Assembly (NCBI GenBank): GCA_965246745.1
Contig: OZ251980.1
Location: forward strand, 1,116,001-1,180,000
Direction of reading: 5' to 3'
Source: JANXMY01 sp965246745
GTDB lineage: Bacteria; Armatimonadota; Armatimonadia; Armatimonadales; Capsulimonadaceae
Length of the DNA: 64,000 nt
Both the position numbers and the translations under genes were made by a program. Shown here in pieces: positions 15,209 to 24,100 of this stretch (its first letter is position 1; the number at the start of each line of letters is the position of its first letter). Below the pieces are notes generated by a model that ran no database searches, was not told the origin of the DNA, and saw nothing but the letters and a program-made list of their open reading frames with translations.

Positions 15209-17314
15209 CTACAGCGTCCGCTCGGTGCGCTTCATTTCGTAGCACTCAATCGTATCCTGCGGGCGGTCGTTGACCGGCTCCATCGGGTCGTAGCCGGGAA
15301 CCAGAATGCCGCACTCGAAGCCCTGCGCCACTTCGCGGACATCGTCTTTCTCGCGCTTCAAGGTGTCTATTTTGCCCTCGGCGACCAGTTTGCCGCCGCG
15401 CTTGACGCGGACCAAGCCGCCGCGCACGACTTTGCCGGACAGAATGTACGAGCCGGCAATCGAGCCGCCCGACCGGGGCAGCTTGAAGACGGCGCGGACT
15501 TCAGCGACCCCCAGCGGGATTTCCTCGTAGATCGGGTCGAGCAGCCCGGCCATCGCCCGCTTTACATCGTCAATGAGGTCGTAGATGACCCGGTATTCGC
15601 GGATTTCCACATGCTCGGCTTCGGCCAGACGCGCCGCCGCCGGCTCGGCCCGCGTGTTGAACGCCACAATCAGCGCAGAGCTTGCCGACGCCAGCAGCAC
15701 ATCGGAGTCGGAAACCGCGCCGACGCCCGACGAAATAAACTTGGTCTTGACTTCCGGGTGCTGGATTTTCTCCAGCGACTGCCGGATGGCCTCGACCGAC
15801 CCCTGCACGTCGCCCTTGATGATCAAGTTCAATTCTTTGGCTGCGCCGGACTTGAACTGCTGCTGCAAGTCCTCCAAAGTCACCGGGCGGCGCGTGTTCA
15901 GCTTCTCGTCGCGCGTCACCGACGCCCGGCTTTCGGCGATCTGCCGGGCGGTCTTCTCGTCTTTGACCACTTCCATCCGGTCGCCCGCCGACGGCACCGC
16001 GCCGAGGCCGAGGACGACCACCGGAGTCGCCGGGGTGGCCGCAGTCACCCGCTGGCCCCGGTCGTTGAGCATCGCTTTGATCTTGCCGAACGTCCCGCCG
16101 GCGACAATCGAGTCGCCCATTTTCAGCGTGCCCTGGTCCACCAGAATGGTCGCCACCGCCCCCCGGCCTTTGTCCAGCTCGGCTTCAATCACGGTGCCGG
16201 TCGCCGGAGCGCTCGGGTCGGCCTTCGGCTCGATTTCGGCGTCGGTGACCAGCAGTATCTGCTCTAAAAGGTCATCGAGGCCAAGCTGCTCTTTGGCGGA
16301 CACTTCCACGGTCTGCACCGTGCCGCCGTAGGCTTCGGGCATCACGTCGTACTGCGTGAGCTGGGTCAGGACATTGGTCGGGTTTGCGCCTTCCTTGTCA
16401 ATTTTATTGACCGCGACAATGATCGGCACATTGGCGGCTTTGGCATGGCTGATCGCTTCAATCGTCTGCGGCATGACCCCGTCGTCTGCCGCCACAACGA
16501 GGACGGCAATGTCGGTGACTTGTGCGCCCCGCGCCCGCATGGCGGTAAACGCCTCATGGCCGGGCGTGTCGAGAAACGTGATTTTGCGCTTCTGGCCCTT
16601 GTTTTCCGGGTCGTCCACCTCGACTTGGTACGCGCCGATATGCTGGGTGATGCCGCCGAACTCGCCCGACGCCACTTTGGCCGAGCGGATGGCGTCGAGC
16701 AGCGATGTTTTGCCGTGGTCTACATGGCCCATGATGGTGACGACCGGCGGGCGGGTCACCGGCCCGGCGGGCTTTTGGCGCGGCTTGGGGGCCACCACGG
16801 CCACTTTCGGCGCGGCGGGGGCGGCTTCGGGCGCAGTGCCGGGCGCGGCGGCGGGCTTCGGCGCGGCGCTGACCGTGATCGGGACTTTGTAGCTTTTAGC
16901 AAGCCGCGTGGTCACTTCCGGGCTGAGCTTTTGGTTCAGCGACGCCAGCACGCCCAGCCCCATCAGCTTTTTCTGGATGTCGGGGGCCGGAACGCCGATA
17001 AGCTGGGCAAAGTCCTTCAGCGTGATGACTTCAGGCACTTCCACCGGCGTCGCCGGAGGGGCGGGGACGGCCAGAGCCGCCGGAGCCGCTGCCCCGTTAG
17101 ACGCGGCCGCCCCGTTGGAAGCCGCCGCACCATTGGAAGCCGCCGCACCGTTGGCCGAAGCCGCTTTCTGGGCGCGGACCGTCGCGACAACAGCGTCGGG
17201 AAGGGTGCTGGACGGCGTCCGGGCGGGTTCGCCCATGCCTTTCAGCAGCTCCAATATGTCGTTATTGGAAACGTTCAATTCTTTCGCGAGATCGTATATT
17301 CGCACACCTGACAT
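15209..17314 (-). CDS. infB: Translation initiation factor IF-2
   Basis: A 701-residue GTPase. The N-terminal IF2_N helix (VRIYDLAKELNVSNNDILEL) is followed by a low-complexity linker with four ASNGAA repeats (about 53-77), then a second IF2_N-like module (97-145). The G domain has G1 GHVDHGKT at 196-203, G3 DTPGHEAF and G4 NKID, and domains II, III and IV follow. It places fMet-tRNA on the 30S subunit. Length is close to the Bacillus form. It follows ylxR by 36 bases. Confidence 0.98.
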   Translation of the reverse strand: MSGVRIYDLAKELNVSNNDILELLKGMGEPARTPSSTLPDAVVATVRAQKAASANGAAASNGAAASNGAAASNGAAAPAALAVPAPPATPVEVPEVITLKDFAQLIGVPAPDIQKKLMGLGVLASLNQKLSPEVTTRLAKSYKVPITVSAAPKPAAAPGTAPEAAPAAPKVAVVAPKPRQKPAGPVTRPPVVTIMGHVDHGKTSLLDAIRSAKVASGEFGGITQHIGAYQVEVDDPENKGQKRKITFLDTPGHEAFTAMRARGAQVTDIAVLVVAADDGVMPQTIEAISHAKAANVPIIVAVNKIDKEGANPTNVLTQLTQYDVMPEAYGGTVQTVEVSAKEQLGLDDLLEQILLVTDAEIEPKADPSAPATGTVIEAELDKGRGAVATILVDQGTLKMGDSIVAGGTFGKIKAMLNDRGQRVTAATPATPVVVLGLGAVPSAGDRMEVVKDEKTARQIAESRASVTRDEKLNTRRPVTLEDLQQQFKSGAAKELNLIIKGDVQGSVEAIRQSLEKIQHPEVKTKFISSGVGAVSDSDVLLASASSALIVAFNTRAEPAAARLAEAEHVEIREYRVIYDLIDDVKRAMAGLLDPIYEEIPLGVAEVRAVFKLPRSGGSIAGSYILSGKVVRGGLVRVKRGGKLVAEGKIDTLKREKDDVREVAQGFECGILVPGYDPMEPVNDRPQDTIECYEMKRTERTL

Positions 17315-17350
17315 AAACTCGGTTCACCTCTTGCTTCTTTGTTTCTTAAA

Positions 17351-17698
17351 TCATTGCTCGGTCGCTCCTGTGGGTTCTGCGGCCTGAGCCGGTCCCGGTG
17401 AGTTCGTTTCGACATTTTTTGCTGCGGCTTTTGCGGCCAGCGCTTTAAGATCGTCGGCTAAAGTCGCCGGCACTGCCGCCGTGAGCGCCCGCTCGAACTT
17501 TTTCTGCTTGGCGGCTTTGTCAATGCACGCGGGAGCCGCGCAGACATACGCCCCGCGCCCGTTGGCGCGTCCGGTCGGGTCGGCGGCGACCGCCCCGCCG
17601 TCTTTTTCAGGAGCGCGGACCACTCGCAGCAGGGTTTTCTTGTCCGAAGTCTGCCGGCAGACCACGCAGCTTCGGAGGGGCACACGCCGCACTTTCAC
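17351..17698 (-). CDS. ylxR: YlxR family RNA-binding protein (DUF448)
   Basis: The N-terminal half (1-75) has the family pattern RSCVVCRQTSDKKTLLRVVR, then DPTGRANGRGAYVC and CIDKAAKQKKFERAL, a basic surface expected to bind RNA. The remaining 40 residues are an Ala/Pro-rich tail. It normally sits between nusA and infB; here a two-gene cassette separates it from nusA. Homologues bind the RNase P RNA or act as nucleoid-associated regulators. Confidence 0.93.
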   Translation of the reverse strand: MKVRRVPLRSCVVCRQTSDKKTLLRVVRAPEKDGGAVAADPTGRANGRGAYVCAAPACIDKAAKQKKFERALTAAVPATLADDLKALAAKAAAKNVETNSPGPAQAAEPTGATEQ

Positions 17699-17701
17699 AG
17701 G

Positions 17702-17932
17702 TCAATTCCTCATGGACATCCCGGCGCAGTTCGGGTCGGGGCAGCGTTCCAGCTCATCCTCGTATCTGATCGCGCCGAATATTTCCCCATCGCTCGCCAC
17801 GAAGTTGATCTCGTAGGCGGGCGGCGTAGTTGTATACAAACAAAATACAGTTCCGTGACTGCCTGCCGGAAGAAAATCTGTGGTGTCCTCTTTTGAGATA
17901 ACAGTATCACCTTCTTGAAACTGATGTGTCAT
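17702..17932 (-). CDS. DUF4926 domain protein
   Basis: A 76-residue beta-rich protein with the DUF4926 pattern: GDTVISKEDTTDFLPAGSHGTVFCLY, then AYEINFVASDGEIFGAIRYEDELE. The fold is probably SH3-like. Members are small proteins often paired with another small gene and scattered on mobile or accessory DNA. Its start overlaps the stop of the upstream 90-residue gene (ATGA) and it ends three bases before ylxR. The pair interrupts the usual nusA-ylxR order. Confidence 0.7.
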   Translation of the reverse strand: MTHQFQEGDTVISKEDTTDFLPAGSHGTVFCLYTTTPPAYEINFVASDGEIFGAIRYEDELERCPDPNCAGMSMRN

Positions 17933-18201
17933 GTTGCGTCTCCTGATTGAGAGTAGCCTGTCTCGTTTGCAAAAGTCGGTGCGTTGTATGCTATCCGAGC
18001 GACCTGCCCTCGGAGAAATTTGGCACGCTCTAAGTTGTAGAGCCGAGCCAAGCCCGGCATAGTTCCTTTGACCTCGGCAGCAAAGTCATGGTACCACTGT
18101 GCCGCTTCTTCTCGTTCCTGTGCTGAAATCGCAGACAGCAAAGAATTGTTGCGAAACGCATCTTCAGCGGCCTTCTTTAATTTTGGCGGTAACGGTATCA
18201 T
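17929..18201 (-). CDS. Hypothetical partner of the DUF4926 protein
   Basis: A 90-residue, mostly helical, soluble protein. The middle contains REEAAQWYHDFAAEV and the end ARLYNLERAKFLRGQVARI, which may be a two-helix packing unit. No family recognised. Codon use looks less GC-rich than in nusA or infB. It is coupled by ATGA overlap to the DUF4926 gene, so the two probably act together, possibly as a toxin-antitoxin-like pair, which is inference from architecture alone. Confidence 0.55.
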   Translation of the reverse strand: MIPLPPKLKKAAEDAFRNNSLLSAISAQEREEAAQWYHDFAAEVKGTMPGLARLYNLERAKFLRGQVARIAYNAPTFANETGYSQSGDAT

Positions 18202-18224
18202 TTACGCTTCCCTGCTTCCCCAAT

Positions 18225-19448
18225 TTACTCCTCGTCCTCGTCGTCCAGCATCTTCAGCATGTCGGCGGTGATGGTTACTTCGTCGCCGTAGGAAACCGCC
18301 TCGTCGCCGTTTCCGGTCGGCAGAACCAGGGCATCGTCGCCGGCCAGCAAAGCGCCGGCCACCCCGCCGCGCTCCTCGGCTTCCACTTCCTCGGCGGCGC
18401 GGGTGAACGCCGCTTTGGCTTCCTGCGACTCCGAGCGGATGTCAATCCGCCAGCCTGTCAGACGCGCCGCCAATCGCACATTCTGGCCCGATTTGCCGAT
18501 TGCCAAAGACAGCATGTTGTCGGGAACCAAAACAAAGCACGATTTTTTTTCTTCGTTGACTTTGACCTGCACGCTTTTGGCGGGCGACAGGCTTTCGGCG
18601 ACAAACTGCTTGACATCGGCGCTCCAGCGAACAATGTCAATTTTCTCGTCGTACAGCTCGGACACGACCGCCTGCACCCGCGCCCCCCGGTGCCCCACGC
18701 ACGCGCCGACCGGGTCAATTTTGTCGTCTTCCGATGCCACCGCGATTTTGGACCGCGCTCCGGCTTCGCGGGCGACGCTTTTGATGGTGACGGAGCCATC
18801 GGCGATTTCCGGCACTTCCAGCTCAAACAAGCGGCGGATCAGGCTCGGGTGCGAGCGCGAAACAATCACCTGCGGGCCGCGCGACGGCTTTTTGACTTCG
18901 AGCAAGTATACCTTAATCCGGTCGTTAAACCGATACGGCTCGGTCGGCACCTGCTCGGTCTTGGGCAGCAGCACTTCCAGCTTGCCGATTTGCAGGTAAA
19001 CATTGCCCATCTCGGTCCGCTGCACAATCCCCGTCGCGACTTCGCCGATTTTGGCGTTGTACTCGTCAAAGACTTTGCCGCGCTCGGTTTCCCGGAACTC
19101 CTGCATCATCACCTGGCGGGCGGTCTGCGCGGCGATGCGCCCGAAGTTTTCAGGGGTCACGGTGACGGGAATAAGCGATCCGAGTTCGGCATTCGGGTCG
19201 AACTTGCGGGCCGTTTCCAGGGTCATCTCGGCGTGCTCGTTTTCAACCGTCTCGACGACGATTTTTTCGGCGGAAAATTTGAATGCGTTTTTGGTCGTGT
19301 CAATGTGGACCGCCACATCGCCGGCGATATTGTAATGCTTGCGATAGGCTTTGCCGAGCGCGACTTCCAGGGTCCGCAAAAGCGTCGCAAAGGGTATGTC
19401 TTTTTCTTTTTCGATCTGCCGCAGGGCCTCGATAAAATCGCCGTTCAT
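18225..19448 (-). CDS. nusA: Transcription termination/antitermination factor NusA
   Basis: A 407-residue protein with the RNA-polymerase-binding N-terminal domain (1-125), an S1 domain (about 130-200), KH1 (near 225-290, DPVGACVGHRGARVQAVVSEL) and KH2 (near 300-350, AIGKSGQNVRLAARLTGW), then an acidic tail. No extra C-terminal acidic repeats, as in most non-proteobacteria. It heads the operon. rimP, normally upstream, is absent here. A long leader with a hairpin precedes it. Confidence 0.97.
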   Translation of the reverse strand: MNGDFIEALRQIEKEKDIPFATLLRTLEVALGKAYRKHYNIAGDVAVHIDTTKNAFKFSAEKIVVETVENEHAEMTLETARKFDPNAELGSLIPVTVTPENFGRIAAQTARQVMMQEFRETERGKVFDEYNAKIGEVATGIVQRTEMGNVYLQIGKLEVLLPKTEQVPTEPYRFNDRIKVYLLEVKKPSRGPQVIVSRSHPSLIRRLFELEVPEIADGSVTIKSVAREAGARSKIAVASEDDKIDPVGACVGHRGARVQAVVSELYDEKIDIVRWSADVKQFVAESLSPAKSVQVKVNEEKKSCFVLVPDNMLSLAIGKSGQNVRLAARLTGWRIDIRSESQEAKAAFTRAAEEVEAEERGGVAGALLAGDDALVLPTGNGDEAVSYGDEVTITADMLKMLDDEDEE

Positions 19449-19515
19449 AGGTTACTCTGCTCCCCCGTCGCCGTGTCTTAACGCTGTGTCTGAAACACAT
19501 ATCTTAGACAGACAG

Positions 19516-19580
19516 AAAGAGCGGGCGCGATGCCCGCTCTTTCAGAAGTCTGTGTTCTCTGAAACTGATACGCAATTATA
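19516..19580 (-). promoter_or_regulatory. nusA operon -10 box and leader hairpin
   Basis: On the minus strand TATAAT lies at 19580-19575. It is followed about 35 bases later by a perfect 11-base-pair hairpin with AAAGAGCGGGC as the left strand (about 19516-19542), and then by about 65 bases before the nusA ATG at 19448. The stem has A/U pairs at its base but is followed by CTGTCTGTC rather than a U-run. It could act as an attenuator. No convincing -35 box was found. Confidence 0.5.
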
Positions 19581-19753
19581 GCATATTTCGCCAAAGATTC
19601 GTCTGCCCCGCCGAAATCGCCGCCGGGCGGCCTTTCCGGCAGTAACGCACGGCCCGCGAACGCCCGATACTGCTACAAGATACTGCCATGAAAACACGCG
19701 GCGGGGCCGGTGTGTTCCCAAGCCCCCCCATTATTGGGGCGGGGGACTCGGCG

Positions 19754-20089
19754 CTACAAGCTGCCGTCGTCGCCGAACACCAAAGTCCGGTCCGAGATGC
19801 CGGTGCCGACCGTGTCGCCGCTGTCGCCGGCGGGGGTGAGCAGGCCGTCAAAGTCGGCGTCGGTCGGGGTGCGCCCGCCGTGGCCGCGCAGGCCGTTGGC
19901 GGCGTCAATATCTTTCTCATAGGGCGTCTCGGTCAGCGCGGCGTTGCGGTCGCCGAGCGTGTGGTCTACGGGAGCGCCGGCCAGAATCGCGCGGGCGGAC
20001 GCTTCGTCCGCGCCGTCCCGAAACGCCGGCTTGTCGGAAACGCCGCTAAGAGGGATCGTCGTTTCACGGGGAGTTGTCTCGATTGCCAT
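19754..20089 (-). CDS. Hypothetical small acidic protein
   Basis: A 111-residue acidic, Gly/Asp/Thr-rich protein without membrane segments (VSDKPAFRDGADEASAR, then HGGRTPTDADFDGLLTPAGD). Competing frames on both strands give repetitive translations, and this frame reads most like a protein. No family recognised and no good Shine-Dalgarno sequence is present. It lies between the nusA promoter and the insertion sequence, and its 3' side adjoins a CCCC..AAT..GGGG palindrome. Confidence 0.45.
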   Translation of the reverse strand: MAIETTPRETTIPLSGVSDKPAFRDGADEASARAILAGAPVDHTLGDRNAALTETPYEKDIDAANGLRGHGGRTPTDADFDGLLTPAGDSGDTVGTGISDRTLVFGDDGSL

Positions 20090-20169
20090 GATTGGGGCCT
20101 GCTTTCGCTGAGTGTGACTGCTTTCAGTGTTCCCGGCCCGGCGGCGGGCATAAACTCAGACAGCCGCAA

Positions 20170-21124
20170 TGTTTCCGTAGAAATCCCGCAGTGGTCGTTT
20201 CGTTTTCAGCCCCGCGTCAGCGGAGGGCGCATCGGGTCGAACGCCAGGTGCGGACGGTGGTAATGATAGCGCTCCAAAAACGCTTCCACGTCCTGCGTTA
20301 GCTCCGGCAGCTCTTCCACGCGGTACTTAGCCCAGCCCAAGCACTCGCTTCTGACGGTGCGGTTGAAGCTCTCGATGAAGGACTGCTCGTTCTTCTTGTA
20401 CGGGCGGGCAATCCGGTGCTGGCGGCAGCACAAACGGGTCGCGGCGGCGAACTCGCCGCCAAACTCCGGGCCGCCGTCGGTCTGGATTGTCTGCACAAAG
20501 CCGCTGAACCGGCGCGGCATCGTGACCGTCAAAAACGCTTCGCCGTCGGCAGCCAGAACGCTCGGACGCAGCAGCACATCGGCTTCTCGCGTGAAGATGT
20601 CCACGGCAGTGAAGGCAAATACCGCGCCGAAATGCACCGTGTCCATCTGAACGACTTGCCGGGCGGCGTTCGCTTCGGGGACTGGTCCGCGCTTTTGGTT
20701 TTGTGTCCACTTGGAGCGCAAGACATACTTTTCGGCCAGCACCTCGTAAATCTTGGGCACGGACAAGTTGATCTGATGTTCCTGCTGCAAAAAGTAGGCG
20801 ATCTTCTGGCCGCAGCAGCCGTGTTCGCGCTCACGGAGGCTCCAGATAAGCTGCTTGGTTGAGACGCGCACTTGGCGGGCGGGGCGCGGCTGCTTTTTGG
20901 CCTGTTGGTGCTGCTCCAAAAATGGCAGCAAGCCGTGTTCGGCGACGGCTTCGAGCCACAGGCGGATGGTGCCACGGTCTTTGCCGAGGCGTTCGGCGAT
21001 GCGAGACTTGCTCAGTCCTTGCGTGTGCAGTTCGCAGGCCAGGGTGATCAGCGTCGTGGTTTCCATTCTCACAGTATGCCTCTTTTTCCGTAAGGCCTAC
21101 TGCGGGATTACTACGGAGAATACA
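20170..21124 (-). mobile_element. IS481-like insertion sequence
   Basis: One transposase gene is flanked by imperfect terminal inverted repeats. The left end reads TGTTTCCGTAGAAATCCCGC from 20170. The right end, read inward on the minus strand, has TCCGTAGTAATCCCGCAG, and its outermost bases end in ACA at 21124. The ends are TGT..ACA, as usual for IS481/IS3-type elements. No clear target duplication is visible. It ends nine bases before the -35 box of the histidine kinase gene. Confidence 0.75.
20206..21072 (-). CDS. IS481-like transposase (DDE type)
   Basis: A 288-residue transposase. Residues 15-60 are a helix-turn-helix (GLSKSRIAERLGKDRGTIRLW). The rve integrase core carries Asp in QMDTVHF (near 143), Asp in TDGGPEFG (near 199) and Glu in QSFIESFNR (near 235). 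Length and motifs are intact, so it may be active. The start at 21072 lies just inside the right terminal repeat. Confidence 0.88.
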   Translation of the reverse strand: MRMETTTLITLACELHTQGLSKSRIAERLGKDRGTIRLWLEAVAEHGLLPFLEQHQQAKKQPRPARQVRVSTKQLIWSLREREHGCCGQKIAYFLQQEHQINLSVPKIYEVLAEKYVLRSKWTQNQKRGPVPEANAARQVVQMDTVHFGAVFAFTAVDIFTREADVLLRPSVLAADGEAFLTVTMPRRFSGFVQTIQTDGGPEFGGEFAAATRLCCRQHRIARPYKKNEQSFIESFNRTVRSECLGWAKYRVEELPELTQDVEAFLERYHYHRPHLAFDPMRPPLTRG

Positions 21125-21132
21125 TCGACAGC

Positions 21133-21161
21133 TTGACTTTGGCGAAAAAGTGACGGATAAT
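21133..21161 (+). promoter_or_regulatory. Sigma-70-type promoter of the histidine kinase gene
   Basis: TTGACT (21133-21138) and GATAAT (21156-21161) are separated by exactly 17 bases. The -10 box overlaps the ATG at 21160, so that codon cannot be the start used by this promoter. The -35 box lies nine bases outside the right end of the insertion sequence. Confidence 0.65.
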
Positions 21162-21183
21162 GACAGACAGACAACACAAACGG

Positions 21184-24100
21184 ATGCCACAGAAAGTTAT
21201 GACAACCGAACAAGCGGAAACACGGCGGCAGACCGGCATTCACGCGCTGCTTCAGCAGGCGGCCGCCATCACGGCGGCGGATGCCGACGCCGCGCTGGCC
21301 CGGCTGCTGGCGCTGGCGGGCGAAGCGCTCGGCGCGGCAGCGCTGGCGCTGTACCGGCCGGGGCCGGAAGACCGGCTGTGGCTGCACCTGGGCGAAGACA
21401 GGCCCGGTTTGCGCCGGCAGGCGGAAGCGCTCGGCCCCGACGCCGCCGTGCTGCGCGGCGGCGCGGACGGCAAAGTGCTCGGGGTCTGGACCGCCGAGAT
21501 GCCGGGAAACGGCGAAGCGCAGGCACGCTGGGCGGAAGTGTCGGCGCTGCTCGCGCCGTTTTTTGTGATCGCCCTGCGGCAGACCCGCTGGCAGGACGAG
21601 ATCGCCGAAGCGCGGGGACAGGTGGAGCGGCGCATCCGGGAAGTGGCGACGGTCTACGAAATCGGGCAGGCGATGGACAAAGTGGAGATTGACCGGCTGC
21701 TCGACATGATCACCGAACGCGCGGCGGCGGTGATGGAAGCGCAGGCATGCTCGCTGCTGCTGCGTCTGCCCGAGACCGATGCTTTGGTCATCGCGGCGTC
21801 GTTCGGCCTGCCGAGCGACATTGTGGAAAACGCACGCATCTTCATCGGCAGCTCGGTCGCGGGCCGGGTGGTCGAGACCGGCGAGCCGCTGCTGCTGAAC
21901 TCGCTTGACGACGACACCCGCTTTCTCGGCTCCGGCATCGGCAGCGTGCCCGATGTGTCGTCGTCCATCTGCATGCCGATGAAAGATGAGAACGGGGTCG
22001 TGCAGGGCGTTTTGTGTATTCGCCGCCGGGCCGCCGGGCCGCTGTTCACCGATGAGGACCTGCGGCTGTTTTCGATTTTTGCGACCCAGGCGGGGCTTGC
22101 CATCAACAACGCTCAGCTTTACGCCAAGCTGTCGCATAAATTGCAGGAGCTGTCCACGCTGGCGGCGCTGACTGAGACGATTACGTCTACTCTGGATTTG
22201 GACCAGGTCTTAAACCAAGTGGCCGACAACATTGTGGATGTGGTGCATTTCGAGCGCTGCCGGATTTATCTGCTGGACGTGGAAACAGGCCGCTTTTCGC
22301 CGCGCATCGTGCGCGGCTACCACCGGCCGTCGGCGGACCTCGATGCTGAAGTCGGCATGGGCGCGGGGGTGATCGGGCTGGTGGCCCAGCGGCAGATGCC
22401 GCTGTTTGTGGAAGACGTTGCCGAGGCTCTGCCGATGGTCCGGGAGTACGCCGAGGCTTTGGACATGGAAGCGTTTTACGCCCAGCCGATTGTCGCGCGG
22501 GGCCGCTGCATCGGGGTCGTGGTCGTGTCCAGCGCCGGGCCGCAGCGCGGCATCGCCCGCACCGACATTGAGCTGCTGTCCACGTTTGTGCATCAGGCGG
22601 GGATTGCGATTGAAAACGCCCGCATTATCGCCGGGCAGGAAAAGCGCTATGCCGAGCTGACCACGCTGTACGAAGTCTCGAAAACACTGGCGGCGACTTC
22701 CGGGGTCCAAAAAGCCGCGCAGACGGTCAACGACCTGGCGACCCAGATCACCGACAGCGATGCCGGGCTGCTTTTAATGTTCGACGATTCGCACGAGGGC
22801 CTCAGCGCCCTGCACTGGCGCGGCGTTTCCGAGGCGCTGGGCAAGCGCCTGCGGTCGTTTATTACCCCGGTCCCGGTCGCCGCCGGGGCGCGGACCCTGC
22901 GTGCGCCGCGCATTTTGACCCTGGCCGACGCCGCGCCGCTGTTCGGCCCGGACTGGCATCCCGTCTGCGACGCGTTTTTGAGCCGCCACCGGGCGGTGGC
23001 GCTGGTGCCGCTGGTGGTGGACGACGCGGCGGTCGGCTTTCTGCTGCTCGGCAAGCACGGCTCCGATTACGGCGACCAGGAATTGAAGCTGATTGCCGTG
23101 GCGTCGTCGCAGGCCGCCACCGTGCTGCAAAGCGCGTCGTCGTATGAGCGCCGGATCGGGCAGCGCGATTTGGAGCTGTCGGCGGTCTACGAGCTGATGC
23201 AGAAAGTGCGGGCGGCGACCACGCTGGAAGAAGCCCTGTCTTCGATCCTGGACATTGTGGCCAGCCTCGTCTGGAGCGATGAGTCGTCGCTTCTCACGGT
23301 AGACGAAACCGGCGAAACAATGACGGTCCGGGCCGCGCGGGGCGAGCGGGCGGAAGAGATTGTCGGCACCGAAACGCTGGCCCTGGCCGGCGACAGCGTC
23401 GCCGCCCGCGCCCTTCGCGCCCGCACGGCCTTGATCGGCCCGGACCTGCCATCGGCGGTTCCCGACCCGGCCGCCATGCACTCGCGCCTCGCCATTCCGC
23501 TGGTGGTCGCCGACGAGCTGATCGGCGTGCTGCTGATGGAAAGCCGCACCCCTGATCTTTACACCGAAGACAGCGTGATGATGCTGCATTTGGTCGCCTC
23601 GCAGGCCGCGACCATCTACCGCGAAATCACGTCGCTGCGAAATTTAACCAATTACACGAACAACATCCTGCGCTCGATTGCCGCCGGGGTGATTACGATG
23701 GACAAAAACGGCTTCATCGTCACCTGGAACCGCCGCGCGGAGGAGATCATCAACCTGCGGGCGTCGCAGTTTATCGGCCTGCATTATTCCGCCTTCGCGG
23801 ACCTGCTGCAAATCAACCTGCCGGAGCGCGAAGAAACCATGAAAATGGTGGAGCTGACCGCCCAAACCGGCAAGGTGTTCACCCGCAACCAAATCTGTTA
23901 TCGCAGTCCGCAGGGCGACGAGACCTATCTTAATCTGAGCGCGTCCCAGCTTATCAGCGAATCGGGCGAGTATCTCGGGGTCGTTGTGGTATTTGAGGAC
24001 GTGACCAACGAAGTGCAGATGAAGGAAGAAGTCGAGCGCATCTCGAAGCTGGCCGAGACCGGCCAGCTTGCCGCCAACATCGCCCATGAGCTGCGAAACC

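Noticed and set aside
19688..20263. 191-residue plus-strand frame opposite the small acidic gene
   Set aside because: The translation is repetitive Gly/Ala/Arg, runs into the insertion sequence end and has no ribosome-binding site; the minus-strand frame looks more protein-like.
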